A stretch of DNA of 64,000 bases, from NCBI RefSeq assembly GCF_965227505.1, contig NZ_OZ245757.1, forward strand, positions 558,001-622,000, in the 5' to 3' direction. Numbering within the stretch: position 1 is the stretch's first letter; each line of letters starts with the position of its first letter. Shown piece after piece: positions 36,115 to 43,789 of the stretch. Source of the stretch: Pelagibius sp965227505 (lineage in GTDB: Bacteria; Pseudomonadota; Alphaproteobacteria; Kiloniellales; Kiloniellaceae). The notes below the pieces were generated by a model. It did no database searches. It was not told where the DNA came from and was given only the letters and a program-made list of their open reading frames with translations. A program made the translations under genes and the position numbers.

Positions 36115-36657
36115 CTATCCGCCGTAGGAAACCCGGTCCGGCTGGCGCAGATGGCTGAGCGGCTCAGGCGGGTGGTCGCTCTCCTTGCCGCCGAGCCGGA
36201 AGACGGCAGCCCCCATCAAGACGTCAATGGTCACACCGTCACTGGCCAAAGGCAGCAGCAGGCGCTTGATCTCCCAGTGCTCCCGTCCGGGGACCAGCAT
36301 CTTGCCTTCGCGGTAGCGCGGCCCGCCGCCACGGGCAACTTCGATGTGGTGGGCCACCGGGATGGGTGTCCCGGCACGCTTCTGGATCTCCGCGATGGAC
36401 TTTCCCTTCAGCGGCATCGAGAAGGCATCCTCCACCAGAGTTCCGGCGAGGCGGAATACGAAGTCTTCAGCGTCCCCGACCACATCGATCAAGAAGATGT
36501 TCGGCAGAAGCGTGGGTATCTCAACGGGATCAATATCACGCCGCGACGGCAGGCGCTCCGCACCGCCGAGGCTTTCCCAATAGGCATAAAGCTGTCGAAG
36601 CTTTATGTCCGGAAGAAATGCCGGATCAAAGGCCTCCCCCACGACCGCACCCCTCAT
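36115..36657 (-). CDS. PAS_5 domain protein
   Basis: The 180-residue protein matches the alphaproteobacterial PAS_5 family (DIKLRQLYAYWESLGGAERLPSRRDIDPVEIPTLLPNIFLIDVV, then FVFRLAGTLVEDAF). It is a stand-alone sensory PAS domain with no attached output domain. Such proteins are abundant in this class and their targets are mostly unknown. It sits directly downstream of a histidine kinase gene on the same strand, so it could be a modulator of that kinase (inference). The frame is open to 36768, but the family begins after the ATG at 36657. Confidence 0.8.
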   Translation of the reverse strand: MRGAVVGEAFDPAFLPDIKLRQLYAYWESLGGAERLPSRRDIDPVEIPTLLPNIFLIDVVGDAEDFVFRLAGTLVEDAFSMPLKGKSIAEIQKRAGTPIPVAHHIEVARGGGPRYREGKMLVPGREHWEIKRLLLPLASDGVTIDVLMGAAVFRLGGKESDHPPEPLSHLRQPDRVSYGG

Positions 36658-36788
36658 ATACCCCCGTTGGGAGGAGGATACACTACATCTTGTGGCAAAG
36701 GCGAGTGTTTTGTGCGCCACCGGCGCAGGGGGCCAGGCTGCAACCCGCAGGCAGCCCTCCAAGGGCACGCCCTGCGGCTTCCTGTCTG

Positions 36789-39014
36789 TTATGCGGACTT
36801 GCCGACGATCCGCGGCGTGTCGTCGAAATCCAGATCCTCGGTGCAGACCCGGGTGTCCGGGAAGTCGATGGTGACGGAGGTGCCCTGCCCGGCCTTGCTC
36901 GCCAGGGTCAGGCAGCCACCGTGGAGGTCGACCAGCCGGCGGGTCAGCGGCAGCCCGAGGCCGGTGCCCTCGTACTTGCGGCTGAGGGAGGAGTCCACCT
37001 GGCCGAAGGGCGCCATGGCCTTGGCGATATCCTCTTCGGCGATGCCGATGCCGGTATCCTTCACCTGGACGCGCAGTCCGCCGGACCCCAGCATCCGCGC
37101 TTCGACCGAAACCTGTCCGCCCGCATCGGTGAACTTCACCGCGTTAGAGAGCAGGTTGAGGAGGATCTGCTTGACGGCGCGCGGATCGGCCCGCAGGCGG
37201 GGCAGCTGCGCGGGGAAGTCCAGAATCAGCACGACGCCGGCCTCTTCGGCACGGTCGCGCATGATCCGGAACGACGCCTTGGTCGCCGCCTCCAGGTCGA
37301 TGGGCTCTTCGTGGAGTTCGAACTTGCCGGCCTCGATCTTCGAAAGGTCCAGGATATCGTTAATGAGGCTCAACAGGTGCGTGCCGCTGTCGTGGATGTC
37401 GATGGCGTACTCGCGGTAGCGCTGGTTGCCCATGGGGCCGAAGAGCTGGTCCTTGATGATCTCGGAGAAGCCGATGATCGCGTTCAAGGGCGTCCGCAGT
37501 TCATGACTGACGTTGGCCAGGAAGTCGGACTTGGCCCGGCTGGCCAACTCCGCCTCTTCCTTCGCGCTGCGCAGCTGACGCTCGGCGCTGTAACTGCCGG
37601 TCACATCGTCATAGGTCGCCAGGGTGCCGCCGCCGGGCATCGGCCGATGCAGCACGTTGATCACCCGGCCGTTGGACAGGAAGTCCTGCAGCTTGGTCTC
37701 CTGCGCACTGGCCGCCGCCGCCATCCGGCGCTGCCGCATGATGCTGGCCTGGTCCTTGGTCAGCCCTTCAAGCTGAGCGGTGTAGTCCAGGATCTCCACG
37801 AGATCGGTGCCCGGCTGGCCCATGCTCGCCGGCAGGCTGTAGAGATCGAGGAAGCGCTGATTGCAGATGATCAGGCGCTGGTTGACGTCGTACATGGCCA
37901 AGCCCTGAACCATGTTGTCCAGGGCCGCGTCCAGAAGGACGTTCTTGTGACGCAGTTCCTCGCCGATGCTGCGCAGCTCTGATTCCCGGCGCCGCAGTTC
38001 GGTGATGTTGGTGCTGATCACCACGAAGCCGCCGTCGGCAGTCCGCCGCTCGGCCACCCTGAACCACGCCCCGTCGCGCAGCTCGATCTCGAAGGGCGGG
38101 CCCGGGTTGCGGAAGCGCTGCAGGTGCTCTTCCACCCAGAGGTCCGCACGATCGCCGGCCTGCGGGAAGTTCCCTGCGCCCGCCGCGGCGGTCACGATCT
38201 CCTCAAAGCGCATGCCCGGGACCAGAAGATCCCGTGCACCGGCATAGAGATCGCCGTAACGCCGGTTGCACAGGACGAGGCGCTCGCTGGCGTCGAAGAG
38301 CGCAAAGCCGCCGGCCAGGGACTCAATGGATTCCCGCAGGCGCTGCTGTGCCGCAGCGGCGGCCAGTTCGGAGCGGCGTTCCCGGAAGATGAAGGCGACC
38401 AGTACCACCGTCAGCGAGGCGATGACGATCACCACCAGGATCAGCGCGCCGCGGAAGCGCTCCAGATTGGCCGCCTCCGCCTGGAGGATGGCGAGCGCGT
38501 TGCTGTTCGCCTCGCCGAAGAGCTTGGCGATCTCGACCCGGGCGGCGCCGACCCGCTCCAGGGCCAGTTCGAGCACCACCTCGGAATCCGGCGCAAGCCC
38601 CTGCACCCCGTCCGTCAGCCAGAGTTTCAGGTCGGTGGCGACCGGCTTCAGGGTGGCGTACATCGATGCGATACCGATCTGGCTGCTGAACTCGTAGGAC
38701 TCGTTCAGCCCCTCGATCCGCCGCTCCACCAGTTCGATGCGATCGAGAATGATCTGTCGGCCCTCGGCGCCCGGCAGGTCGCGGGCCTGGCGGATTGCGT
38801 CCTGGAGATAGACCAGATCGTCGATGATGAAGACGACGTCGCGTTCCTGACGCAGCACCTCCACCGGCAGCACCTGCTTCAGCTGCGAAATGCTGGCCTC
38901 GACATAGAGAACAAGCGCCGTCGTGCCGATCAGAACCGCCGCGATGAAGGCGGCGGGCCAGCGCGACAGAAGGGGGCGCTTTGTGGTCTCGGTCCAGCTC
39001 ATCTCAGTTCGCAT
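36789..39014 (-). CDS. membrane-bound PAS sensor histidine kinase
   Basis: The 741-residue kinase has a first membrane helix at about 19-37, a periplasmic helical sensor region to about 190, and a second helix near 190-210. Two PAS-type domains follow (ESIEEL-like ESIESLAGGFALFDASERLVLC and NVLLDAALDNMVQGLAMYDVNQRLIICNQRFLDLY). The phospho-acceptor H504 is in SHELRTPLNAIIGFSEII. The ATPase boxes are NLLSNAVKFTDAGG, VKDTGIGI and GTGLGLPL. It signals by phosphotransfer, but no response regulator lies nearby, so it is an orphan kinase. Either ATG 39014 or ATG 39002 could be the start. The PAS_5 gene follows after 131 bp. Confidence 0.9.
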   Translation of the reverse strand: MRTEMSWTETTKRPLLSRWPAAFIAAVLIGTTALVLYVEASISQLKQVLPVEVLRQERDVVFIIDDLVYLQDAIRQARDLPGAEGRQIILDRIELVERRIEGLNESYEFSSQIGIASMYATLKPVATDLKLWLTDGVQGLAPDSEVVLELALERVGAARVEIAKLFGEANSNALAILQAEAANLERFRGALILVVIVIASLTVVLVAFIFRERRSELAAAAAQQRLRESIESLAGGFALFDASERLVLCNRRYGDLYAGARDLLVPGMRFEEIVTAAAGAGNFPQAGDRADLWVEEHLQRFRNPGPPFEIELRDGAWFRVAERRTADGGFVVISTNITELRRRESELRSIGEELRHKNVLLDAALDNMVQGLAMYDVNQRLIICNQRFLDLYSLPASMGQPGTDLVEILDYTAQLEGLTKDQASIMRQRRMAAAASAQETKLQDFLSNGRVINVLHRPMPGGGTLATYDDVTGSYSAERQLRSAKEEAELASRAKSDFLANVSHELRTPLNAIIGFSEIIKDQLFGPMGNQRYREYAIDIHDSGTHLLSLINDILDLSKIEAGKFELHEEPIDLEAATKASFRIMRDRAEEAGVVLILDFPAQLPRLRADPRAVKQILLNLLSNAVKFTDAGGQVSVEARMLGSGGLRVQVKDTGIGIAEEDIAKAMAPFGQVDSSLSRKYEGTGLGLPLTRRLVDLHGGCLTLASKAGQGTSVTIDFPDTRVCTEDLDFDDTPRIVGKSA

Positions 39015-39423
39015 TGCAACTTATCGGACAACTTATTGGATTATCGGGCCTTCCGGCCACAGGCTTCCCGACCATACGCTTCACGGCCGTGCGTGCCACC
39101 GTCCCGTGGCGGCACCGCCCCGTTGGCGCTTCCCATACGCCTGATCGGCCAGCGGGTGCACGCAATGACTGTTCGAAGTATCCTTGGTCCGCATCGTCGC
39201 CTCCCCCATCAGGCCCCGGATTGGGAATCCAGACCTGGCATCGCACCGGACAAAGGACTCAATACCAAACGAATTCTGATAGTTATGATTGTTTCTTGCG
39301 ACCTTATGGAGTCTCATCCTAACAGTTTATTAATAGGGGGACGGCGTTAACAATTGGTAAAGGCCCCCCTGCCTGCTGCAGGGCAAAAATGGGGCAAATT
39401 TCCTGTGGGGAAAGGAGAAAGCT
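39015..39423. other. 409-bp divergent intergenic region
   Basis: This lies between the histidine kinase (leftward) and ppa (rightward). I see no gene. Next to the kinase start there is a threefold imperfect repeat (AACTTATCGGAC, AACTTATTGGAT, TATCGGGC at about 39018-39048), which may be an operator. The last 130 bp before ppa are AT-rich by the standard of the window and probably hold its promoter. GTTAACAATTGGTAA near 39347 is a further AT-rich motif. Confidence 0.6.
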
Positions 39424-39966
39424 TTGGACATCAGCAAGATCCCGGTGGGCCAGAACCCGCCCTGGGACGTTAACGCGATCATCGAGGTCCCGATGGGCAG
39501 CGATCCGGTGAAATACGAGATGGACAAGGATTCCGGCGCGATCTTCGTGGACCGCTTTCTCCATACAGCGATGCACTATCCGTTGAACTACGGTTTCGTG
39601 CCCCACACGCTGGCCAACGACGGCGATCCGGTGGACATTCTGGTGGTCAACAGCGTGCCGGTGATTCCCGGCGCTGTGGTGCGGGTACGCCCCATCGGGG
39701 TGCTGATCATGGAGGACGAGGCCGGCGAGGACGAGAAATTCCTCTCCGTTCCCGTTGACGATCTGCACCCCTTCTACGCCAACGTCTCGTCCTACCGTGG
39801 CCTGCCACAGATCCTGCTCGACCAGATCGCGCACTTCTTCGGTCACTACAAGGACCTGGAAAAGGACAAGTGGGTGACGATCAAGCGCTGGGGCGAGGCC
39901 GACGAGGCCAGCAAACTCATCGTGGAGTCCATTGCCCGGGCGAAAGGCGAGCGCGCGGCGTCATGA
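39424..39966 (+). CDS. ppa: inorganic pyrophosphatase (family I)
   Basis: The 180-residue soluble Mg2+-dependent enzyme hydrolyses pyrophosphate and so drives biosynthetic reactions. The acidic active-site stretch NDGDPVDILV and the family start KIPVGQNPPWDVNAIIEVPMGSDPVKYEMDKDSG are clear. The start is a TTG at 39424 with AAGGAGA 5 bp upstream; no in-frame ATG gives the full N-terminus. The stop overlaps the next gene's ATG (ATGA), which is an unusual operon partner for ppa. Confidence 0.94.
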   Translation: MDISKIPVGQNPPWDVNAIIEVPMGSDPVKYEMDKDSGAIFVDRFLHTAMHYPLNYGFVPHTLANDGDPVDILVVNSVPVIPGAVVRVRPIGVLIMEDEAGEDEKFLSVPVDDLHPFYANVSSYRGLPQILLDQIAHFFGHYKDLEKDKWVTIKRWGEADEASKLIVESIARAKGERAAS

Positions 39967-40997
39967 GGCCCGCTGCTGGGCTCGGCGAGGACATGCAGGA
40001 TCGCCTCGCCGCGCAGCCGCGGATCACCCTCGCCCATCTGCCCACGCCTCTGGAGCGGCTGGAGCGCCTCTCGGCGGCGCTTGGCGGGCCGAAGATCCTG
40101 GTCAAGCGGGACGACTGCACGGGCCTGGGTCTCGGCGGCAACAAGACCCGGAAACTGGAGTTCCTGATGGCCCAGGCGCGCGGCCAGGGCGCCGATACGG
40201 TGATCACCACCGGCGGCATCCAGTCGAACCATGTGCGCCAGACGGCGGCCGCGGCGGCCAGGCTGGGCCTGGCCTGCGAACTGGTCCTGACACGCGTCGT
40301 GCCCTGGGGCGCGCCCGACTACGAGCTGAGCGGCAACATCCAGCTGGACCGGCTGTTCGGGGCGAATGTGCATCTCCACGACGGCGGCACCGACCGGGTC
40401 GCAGCCATGGAGAGCCTTGCCGAAAGCCTGCGGCGGACCGGGCGCAAGCCCTACCTCATCCCCACCGGCGGCTCCAACGCTGTCGGGGCGCTGGGCTACG
40501 TCGCCGCCGCTATCGAACTGGCCTCTCAGCTTGCCGAAGCTGGCGAGACGGTCGCCGCCGTGGTCCATGCCTGCTCCAGCGGCGGCACCCAGGCGGGGCT
40601 CACCGCCGGCCTCGCAGCCCTCGCCCCGGACGTCAGGGTCATCGGGATCGATGTCGACGCGAACCCGGACGCCGTCGCCGCGGAGGTCCGCCGACTGGCC
40701 GGCGAGGTCTGGTCGCAACTGGCCCTGCCGGGCAGCTTTCCGGATGCCAAGGTCATCCTGCAGCCGGGCCACGCCGGGGCGGCCTACGGCCTGCCCACCG
40801 ATGAAATGCGCGAAGCGGTTCTGCGCACCGCGCGCCTGGAGGGCCTGCTGCTGGATCCGGTCTACAGCGGCAAGGCCATGGCCGGCCTGATCGGGCTGAT
40901 TCAGGCCGGCGGTTTCGGTGCCGACGAGACGGTGGTCTTCCTCCATACCGGCGGTATGCCCGCGCTCTTCCCATACCGTGAGGCGCTGGAGAACTAG
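39963..40997 (+). CDS. PLP enzyme of the D-cysteine desulfhydrase / ACC deaminase family
   Basis: The 344-residue type II PLP enzyme has the cofactor lysine in GGNKTRKLEFLMAQA, followed by TTGGIQSNHVRQTAAAAARLGL. These are shared by D-cysteine desulfhydrase, L-cysteate sulfo-lyase and 1-aminocyclopropane-1-carboxylate deaminase. Sequence reading alone cannot separate them; release of ammonia with sulfide or sulfite from a sulfur amino acid is most likely. I chose ATG 39963 because it overlaps the ppa stop; ATG 39993 is an alternative. Confidence 0.85.
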   Translation: MRPAAGLGEDMQDRLAAQPRITLAHLPTPLERLERLSAALGGPKILVKRDDCTGLGLGGNKTRKLEFLMAQARGQGADTVITTGGIQSNHVRQTAAAAARLGLACELVLTRVVPWGAPDYELSGNIQLDRLFGANVHLHDGGTDRVAAMESLAESLRRTGRKPYLIPTGGSNAVGALGYVAAAIELASQLAEAGETVAAVVHACSSGGTQAGLTAGLAALAPDVRVIGIDVDANPDAVAAEVRRLAGEVWSQLALPGSFPDAKVILQPGHAGAAYGLPTDEMREAVLRTARLEGLLLDPVYSGKAMAGLIGLIQAGGFGADETVVFLHTGGMPALFPYREALEN

Positions 40998-41085
40998 AAG
41001 CTGCGGAGAGCTGAGAAGCATTCCATCAAAAAGCGAACTCTGCTAGCGTCCCACGCCTGTCAACCGCGATGCAAAACGGGACCAG

Positions 41086-41523
41086 ATGGCTTTTCGACAC
41101 CTACTCGCCGCTGTGGGATTTATCCTGTCCGCCGCGAGTGCACCGGCCTATGCCGCCAATGCCCCCCTGGTCGAGGAAGAGCTCAGACGCGTGTTCGAAG
41201 ACTTGCGCGCAGGCACGTTGACGCCCGCCGAGGCAAGCGCCAAGTGCTTCGTTGCCATGATAGAGGGCGACGATGCGCACTCCATGCGCGAGGTGCTTTC
41301 AACCTTTCTTGAGGTTTCCGAGCCCACAGCCCTGCCGGTCTTCTGCAACACCCTTGTAGCGGCGACGGAACAAGGGGTTCTGGAACCCGGTGACCTCGAT
41401 CCGATCATCGATCCAAGAGACGAACAGGCAGAATCCTATGCGATCGGGCGCCTGTTGCGGGTCGTCTACTTTCTGCACAACGGCTTGCCGACCGCCCCCT
41501 TGTCAGAAGGCCGCACACCATGA
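41086..41523 (+). CDS. exported protein of unknown function, first of a paralogous pair
   Basis: The 145-residue protein has a signal peptide ending near AYAAN. The mature part is acidic and helical. It is a paralogue of the next gene: both share a V-x-EDLR start, then two cysteines exactly 33 residues apart (C54 and C87 here), then an acidic segment and a final GxLLR stretch. The cysteines could form a disulfide in the periplasm. I do not recognise the family. The end overlaps the next start by 4 bp. Confidence 0.75.
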   Translation: MAFRHLLAAVGFILSAASAPAYAANAPLVEEELRRVFEDLRAGTLTPAEASAKCFVAMIEGDDAHSMREVLSTFLEVSEPTALPVFCNTLVAATEQGVLEPGDLDPIIDPRDEQAESYAIGRLLRVVYFLHNGLPTAPLSEGRTP

Positions 41524-41981
41524 ACCGCCTCGCCGCCATTCTGATTCTCGTTCTCGGCACCTCCCTCATCCTGACAGGCTGCACAGCGCCGGGCGAAACC
41601 CGGTCCACCACAGCAACAAGAAGCGGCGGCCTTGCGGCCGTTCTCGAAGACCTGCGCCGGAACCCGGAAGGTCGCCCCGCTGCGGAGGCCTATTGCCGGC
41701 TTTCGGTGTCCGGAGGCGACAGCGACTTTCCCTACGAGGCCTTCATCTCCAGCTTCCTTTCGGTGCCGCCGGCCCTGAGCGGCAACGCTTTCTGCGCCGC
41801 CCTGATCGAAGCCGTTGTCTCGGATGGCCTGACCGAAAACGATCTGGCCCAGTTCAACGACCGCAACAGGAACCGGATGCCTCTTGGGACCCTGCTGCGG
41901 GAAATCCTGGCGGCGCACCTGCGTCTTCAGGGCCAGACCGCATCTCAGACCGAAGTCTCCGGAGACGCCAGGGCTGGCTGA
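41520..41981 (+). CDS. lipoprotein of unknown function, second of a paralogous pair
   Basis: The 153-residue lipoprotein has a hydrophobic signal ending in the lipobox LILTGC (C21). The mature region aligns with the preceding protein from LEDLR to the end, keeping the two cysteines at the same spacing (C59 and C92). A membrane-anchored and a soluble copy are thus encoded in tandem with a 4-bp overlap, which suggests that they act together. The family is unknown to me. Confidence 0.75.
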   Translation: MNRLAAILILVLGTSLILTGCTAPGETRSTTATRSGGLAAVLEDLRRNPEGRPAAEAYCRLSVSGGDSDFPYEAFISSFLSVPPALSGNAFCAALIEAVVSDGLTENDLAQFNDRNRNRMPLGTLLREILAAHLRLQGQTASQTEVSGDARAG

Positions 41982-42035
41982 CTCCCCTGAAATGCGCGAT
42001 GGCGTCCGTCAGCACGGCAGTGCAAAGATAGCGCC

Positions 42036-43034
42036 GTGCTTTGGGATTTTTTGATCAGCGGACCGGACGTCAGCGCCGCGCCTGTCCTTGCCGTCCTCCT
42101 GCTGGCGATGGTGATCGATCTCATCACAGGCGATCCGCGTTGGCTCTACCGCCTGCTGCCCCACCCGGTGGTGCTCATCGGCCGCGTGATCGACATGCTG
42201 GACCGGCTGCTCAACCGGCAGACCTTGCCCCGCAACCGCCGCATCCTTCTGGGTGCAGTCTGCGCGGTCTTCGTCACCGGCGCCTTCGGGGCCCTGGCGG
42301 CGGCAATCCACGGCCTTCTGACGGGAATCCCGTTCGGCTGGGTCCTGGAGGCCGCGCTGGCCAGCAGTTTGCTGGCTTTCCGCGGGCTTTACGATGCCGT
42401 CCGCGCGGTGGCGGCGGGACTGACGGAGAGCCTGACTGCAGGCCGGGAAGCGGTTGCCCACATCGTCGGCCGCGACCCCGAAAGCCTCGATCAGGCGGCT
42501 GTGGCCCGCGCCGCGGCGGAGTCGGCGGCGGAGAACTTCTCCGATGGCTTTGTGGCACCGGTGTTCTGGTTCCTGCTGCTCGGTCTGCCCGGGCTGCTGG
42601 CCTACAAGGCCATCAACACCCTGGACAGCATGATCGGCCACCGCAACGCCCGCTATGAGGCCTTCGGCAAGGCCTCGGCCAAACTGGACGATGCGGTGAA
42701 CCTTGTGCCCGCGCGCCTCGCCGGTCTGCTTATTGTCGCCGCGGCGCTGATCCTGCCGCGCGCGCGTGCCGCAGCGGCCTGGCGCACGATGCGGCGCGAT
42801 GCCCCGCGCCACCGCTCGCCCAATGCCGGCTGGCAGGAGGCTGCCCTGGCCGGCGCTCTCGGCATCGCCCTGGCCGGCCCGCGCCTCTACGGCGGGCAGA
42901 CGGTGGAGGACCACTGGATGGGCGACGGCCGCCGCGACCTGACGCCCGACGACCTGGGCCGCGTCCTCGACGTCTACCTGACCGCCGGCGCCCTCCTTTT
43001 CGGCGCCGTCATTGCAGCGCTCGTCCTGGCCTGA
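42036..43034 (+). CDS. cobD: adenosylcobinamide-phosphate synthase CobD/CbiB
   Basis: The 332-residue polytopic membrane enzyme attaches the aminopropanol arm to adenosylcobyric acid in cobalamin synthesis. Family stretches are VIDLITGDPRWLYRLLPHPVVLIGRVIDMLDR near the N-terminus, AAAESAAENFSDGFVAPVFWFLL and the late RLYGGQTVEDHWMGDGRRDLTPDDL. The start is a GTG at 42036 without a strong ribosome binding site. It is convergent with cobU, 2 bp away. Confidence 0.92.
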   Translation: MLWDFLISGPDVSAAPVLAVLLLAMVIDLITGDPRWLYRLLPHPVVLIGRVIDMLDRLLNRQTLPRNRRILLGAVCAVFVTGAFGALAAAIHGLLTGIPFGWVLEAALASSLLAFRGLYDAVRAVAAGLTESLTAGREAVAHIVGRDPESLDQAAVARAAAESAAENFSDGFVAPVFWFLLLGLPGLLAYKAINTLDSMIGHRNARYEAFGKASAKLDDAVNLVPARLAGLLIVAAALILPRARAAAAWRTMRRDAPRHRSPNAGWQEAALAGALGIALAGPRLYGGQTVEDHWMGDGRRDLTPDDLGRVLDVYLTAGALLFGAVIAALVLA

Positions 43035-43036
43035 CC

Positions 43037-43570
43037 TTACGCAGGGGCCTTCATAACAAGCGGCAGGCCGGCGGCCACGAAGACCACCGACTGTGCGGCA
43101 GCGGCCATGGCCTGGTTGAGCCGGCCCGCCGCATCACGAAACCGCCTGGCCAGGGCATTCTCGGGCACGATGCCGAGGCCGACCTCGTTGGAGACGAAGA
43201 CCACCGGACCGTCCAGTTCCGCAAGCGCGGCGACCAGTTTCTCACATTCATCATGCACATCAAGATCAGCCAGCAAGATATTGGAAAGCCACAAAGTAAG
43301 GCAGTCGACCAAGACAGTGGATTCGGGCTTGGCCGCGGCTCTCAGGGCGGCGACGAGATCCAGCGGCGCTTCACGGGTCTGCCAGTTCCCGCCCCGGCGG
43401 CGCTGGTGCTCGGCGATGCGGGCGGCCATTTCCGCATCGCCCGCCGTTGCCGTTGCCAGGTAGACCCACGGCCCGGGCCGGCTTTCGACGAGGTTCTCGG
43501 CATAGCGCGACTTGCCCGATCGCGCGCCCCCAAGCACCAGTGTCACTGGCGGAAGAAGAAGAGAGGTCAT
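43037..43570 (-). CDS. cobU: adenosylcobinamide kinase / cobinamide-phosphate guanylyltransferase
   Basis: The 177-residue bifunctional enzyme of the nucleotide-loop assembly in cobalamin synthesis has the P-loop GGARSGKS at 14-21 followed by RYAENLVE. Later family stretches are VDCLTLWLSN and VVFVSNEVGLGIVPENALARRFRDAAGRLNQ. The frame stays open to 43801, but only the ATG at 43570 gives the family N-terminus. It lies tail-to-tail with cobD; no further cob genes are in the window. Confidence 0.93.
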   Translation of the reverse strand: MTSLLLPPVTLVLGGARSGKSRYAENLVESRPGPWVYLATATAGDAEMAARIAEHQRRRGGNWQTREAPLDLVAALRAAAKPESTVLVDCLTLWLSNILLADLDVHDECEKLVAALAELDGPVVFVSNEVGLGIVPENALARRFRDAAGRLNQAMAAAAQSVVFVAAGLPLVMKAPA

Positions 43571-43742
43571 AGTCTTGAAGCAGTGGCTGGGATTCGCGAA
43601 AGTGCTGGCCACGAACTTAGTGGGAGGCCGCGCAGAGAGACAGCCCAAATGCGGCATTCTGCAGCCCGCCGCAGCGACACGATCAACGGCGGCGGGATGA
43701 GAAGCGGCAGGACCTGCGCGCTCCCACAAAGGAAGGCGTCGG

Positions 43743-43768
43743 GCTGAGTACAGTCGCTGAGTACAGTC
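43743..43768. repeat. 13-bp perfect tandem duplication in a promoter region
   Basis: GCTGAGTACAGTC occurs twice head to tail (43743-43755 and 43756-43768), 21 bp before the ATG at 43790 and in the divergent region with cobU. It could be a slippage product or a double binding site. Confidence 0.6.
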
Positions 43769-43789
43769 AAAGAGAGAGCAGTCAGAGAC

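Noticed and set aside
43571..43640. Possible cobalamin riboswitch upstream of cobU
   Set aside because: Only a GCCACTG heptamer near the start codon is present. The other conserved boxes and the roughly 200-base core are absent, and it is too close to the ATG.
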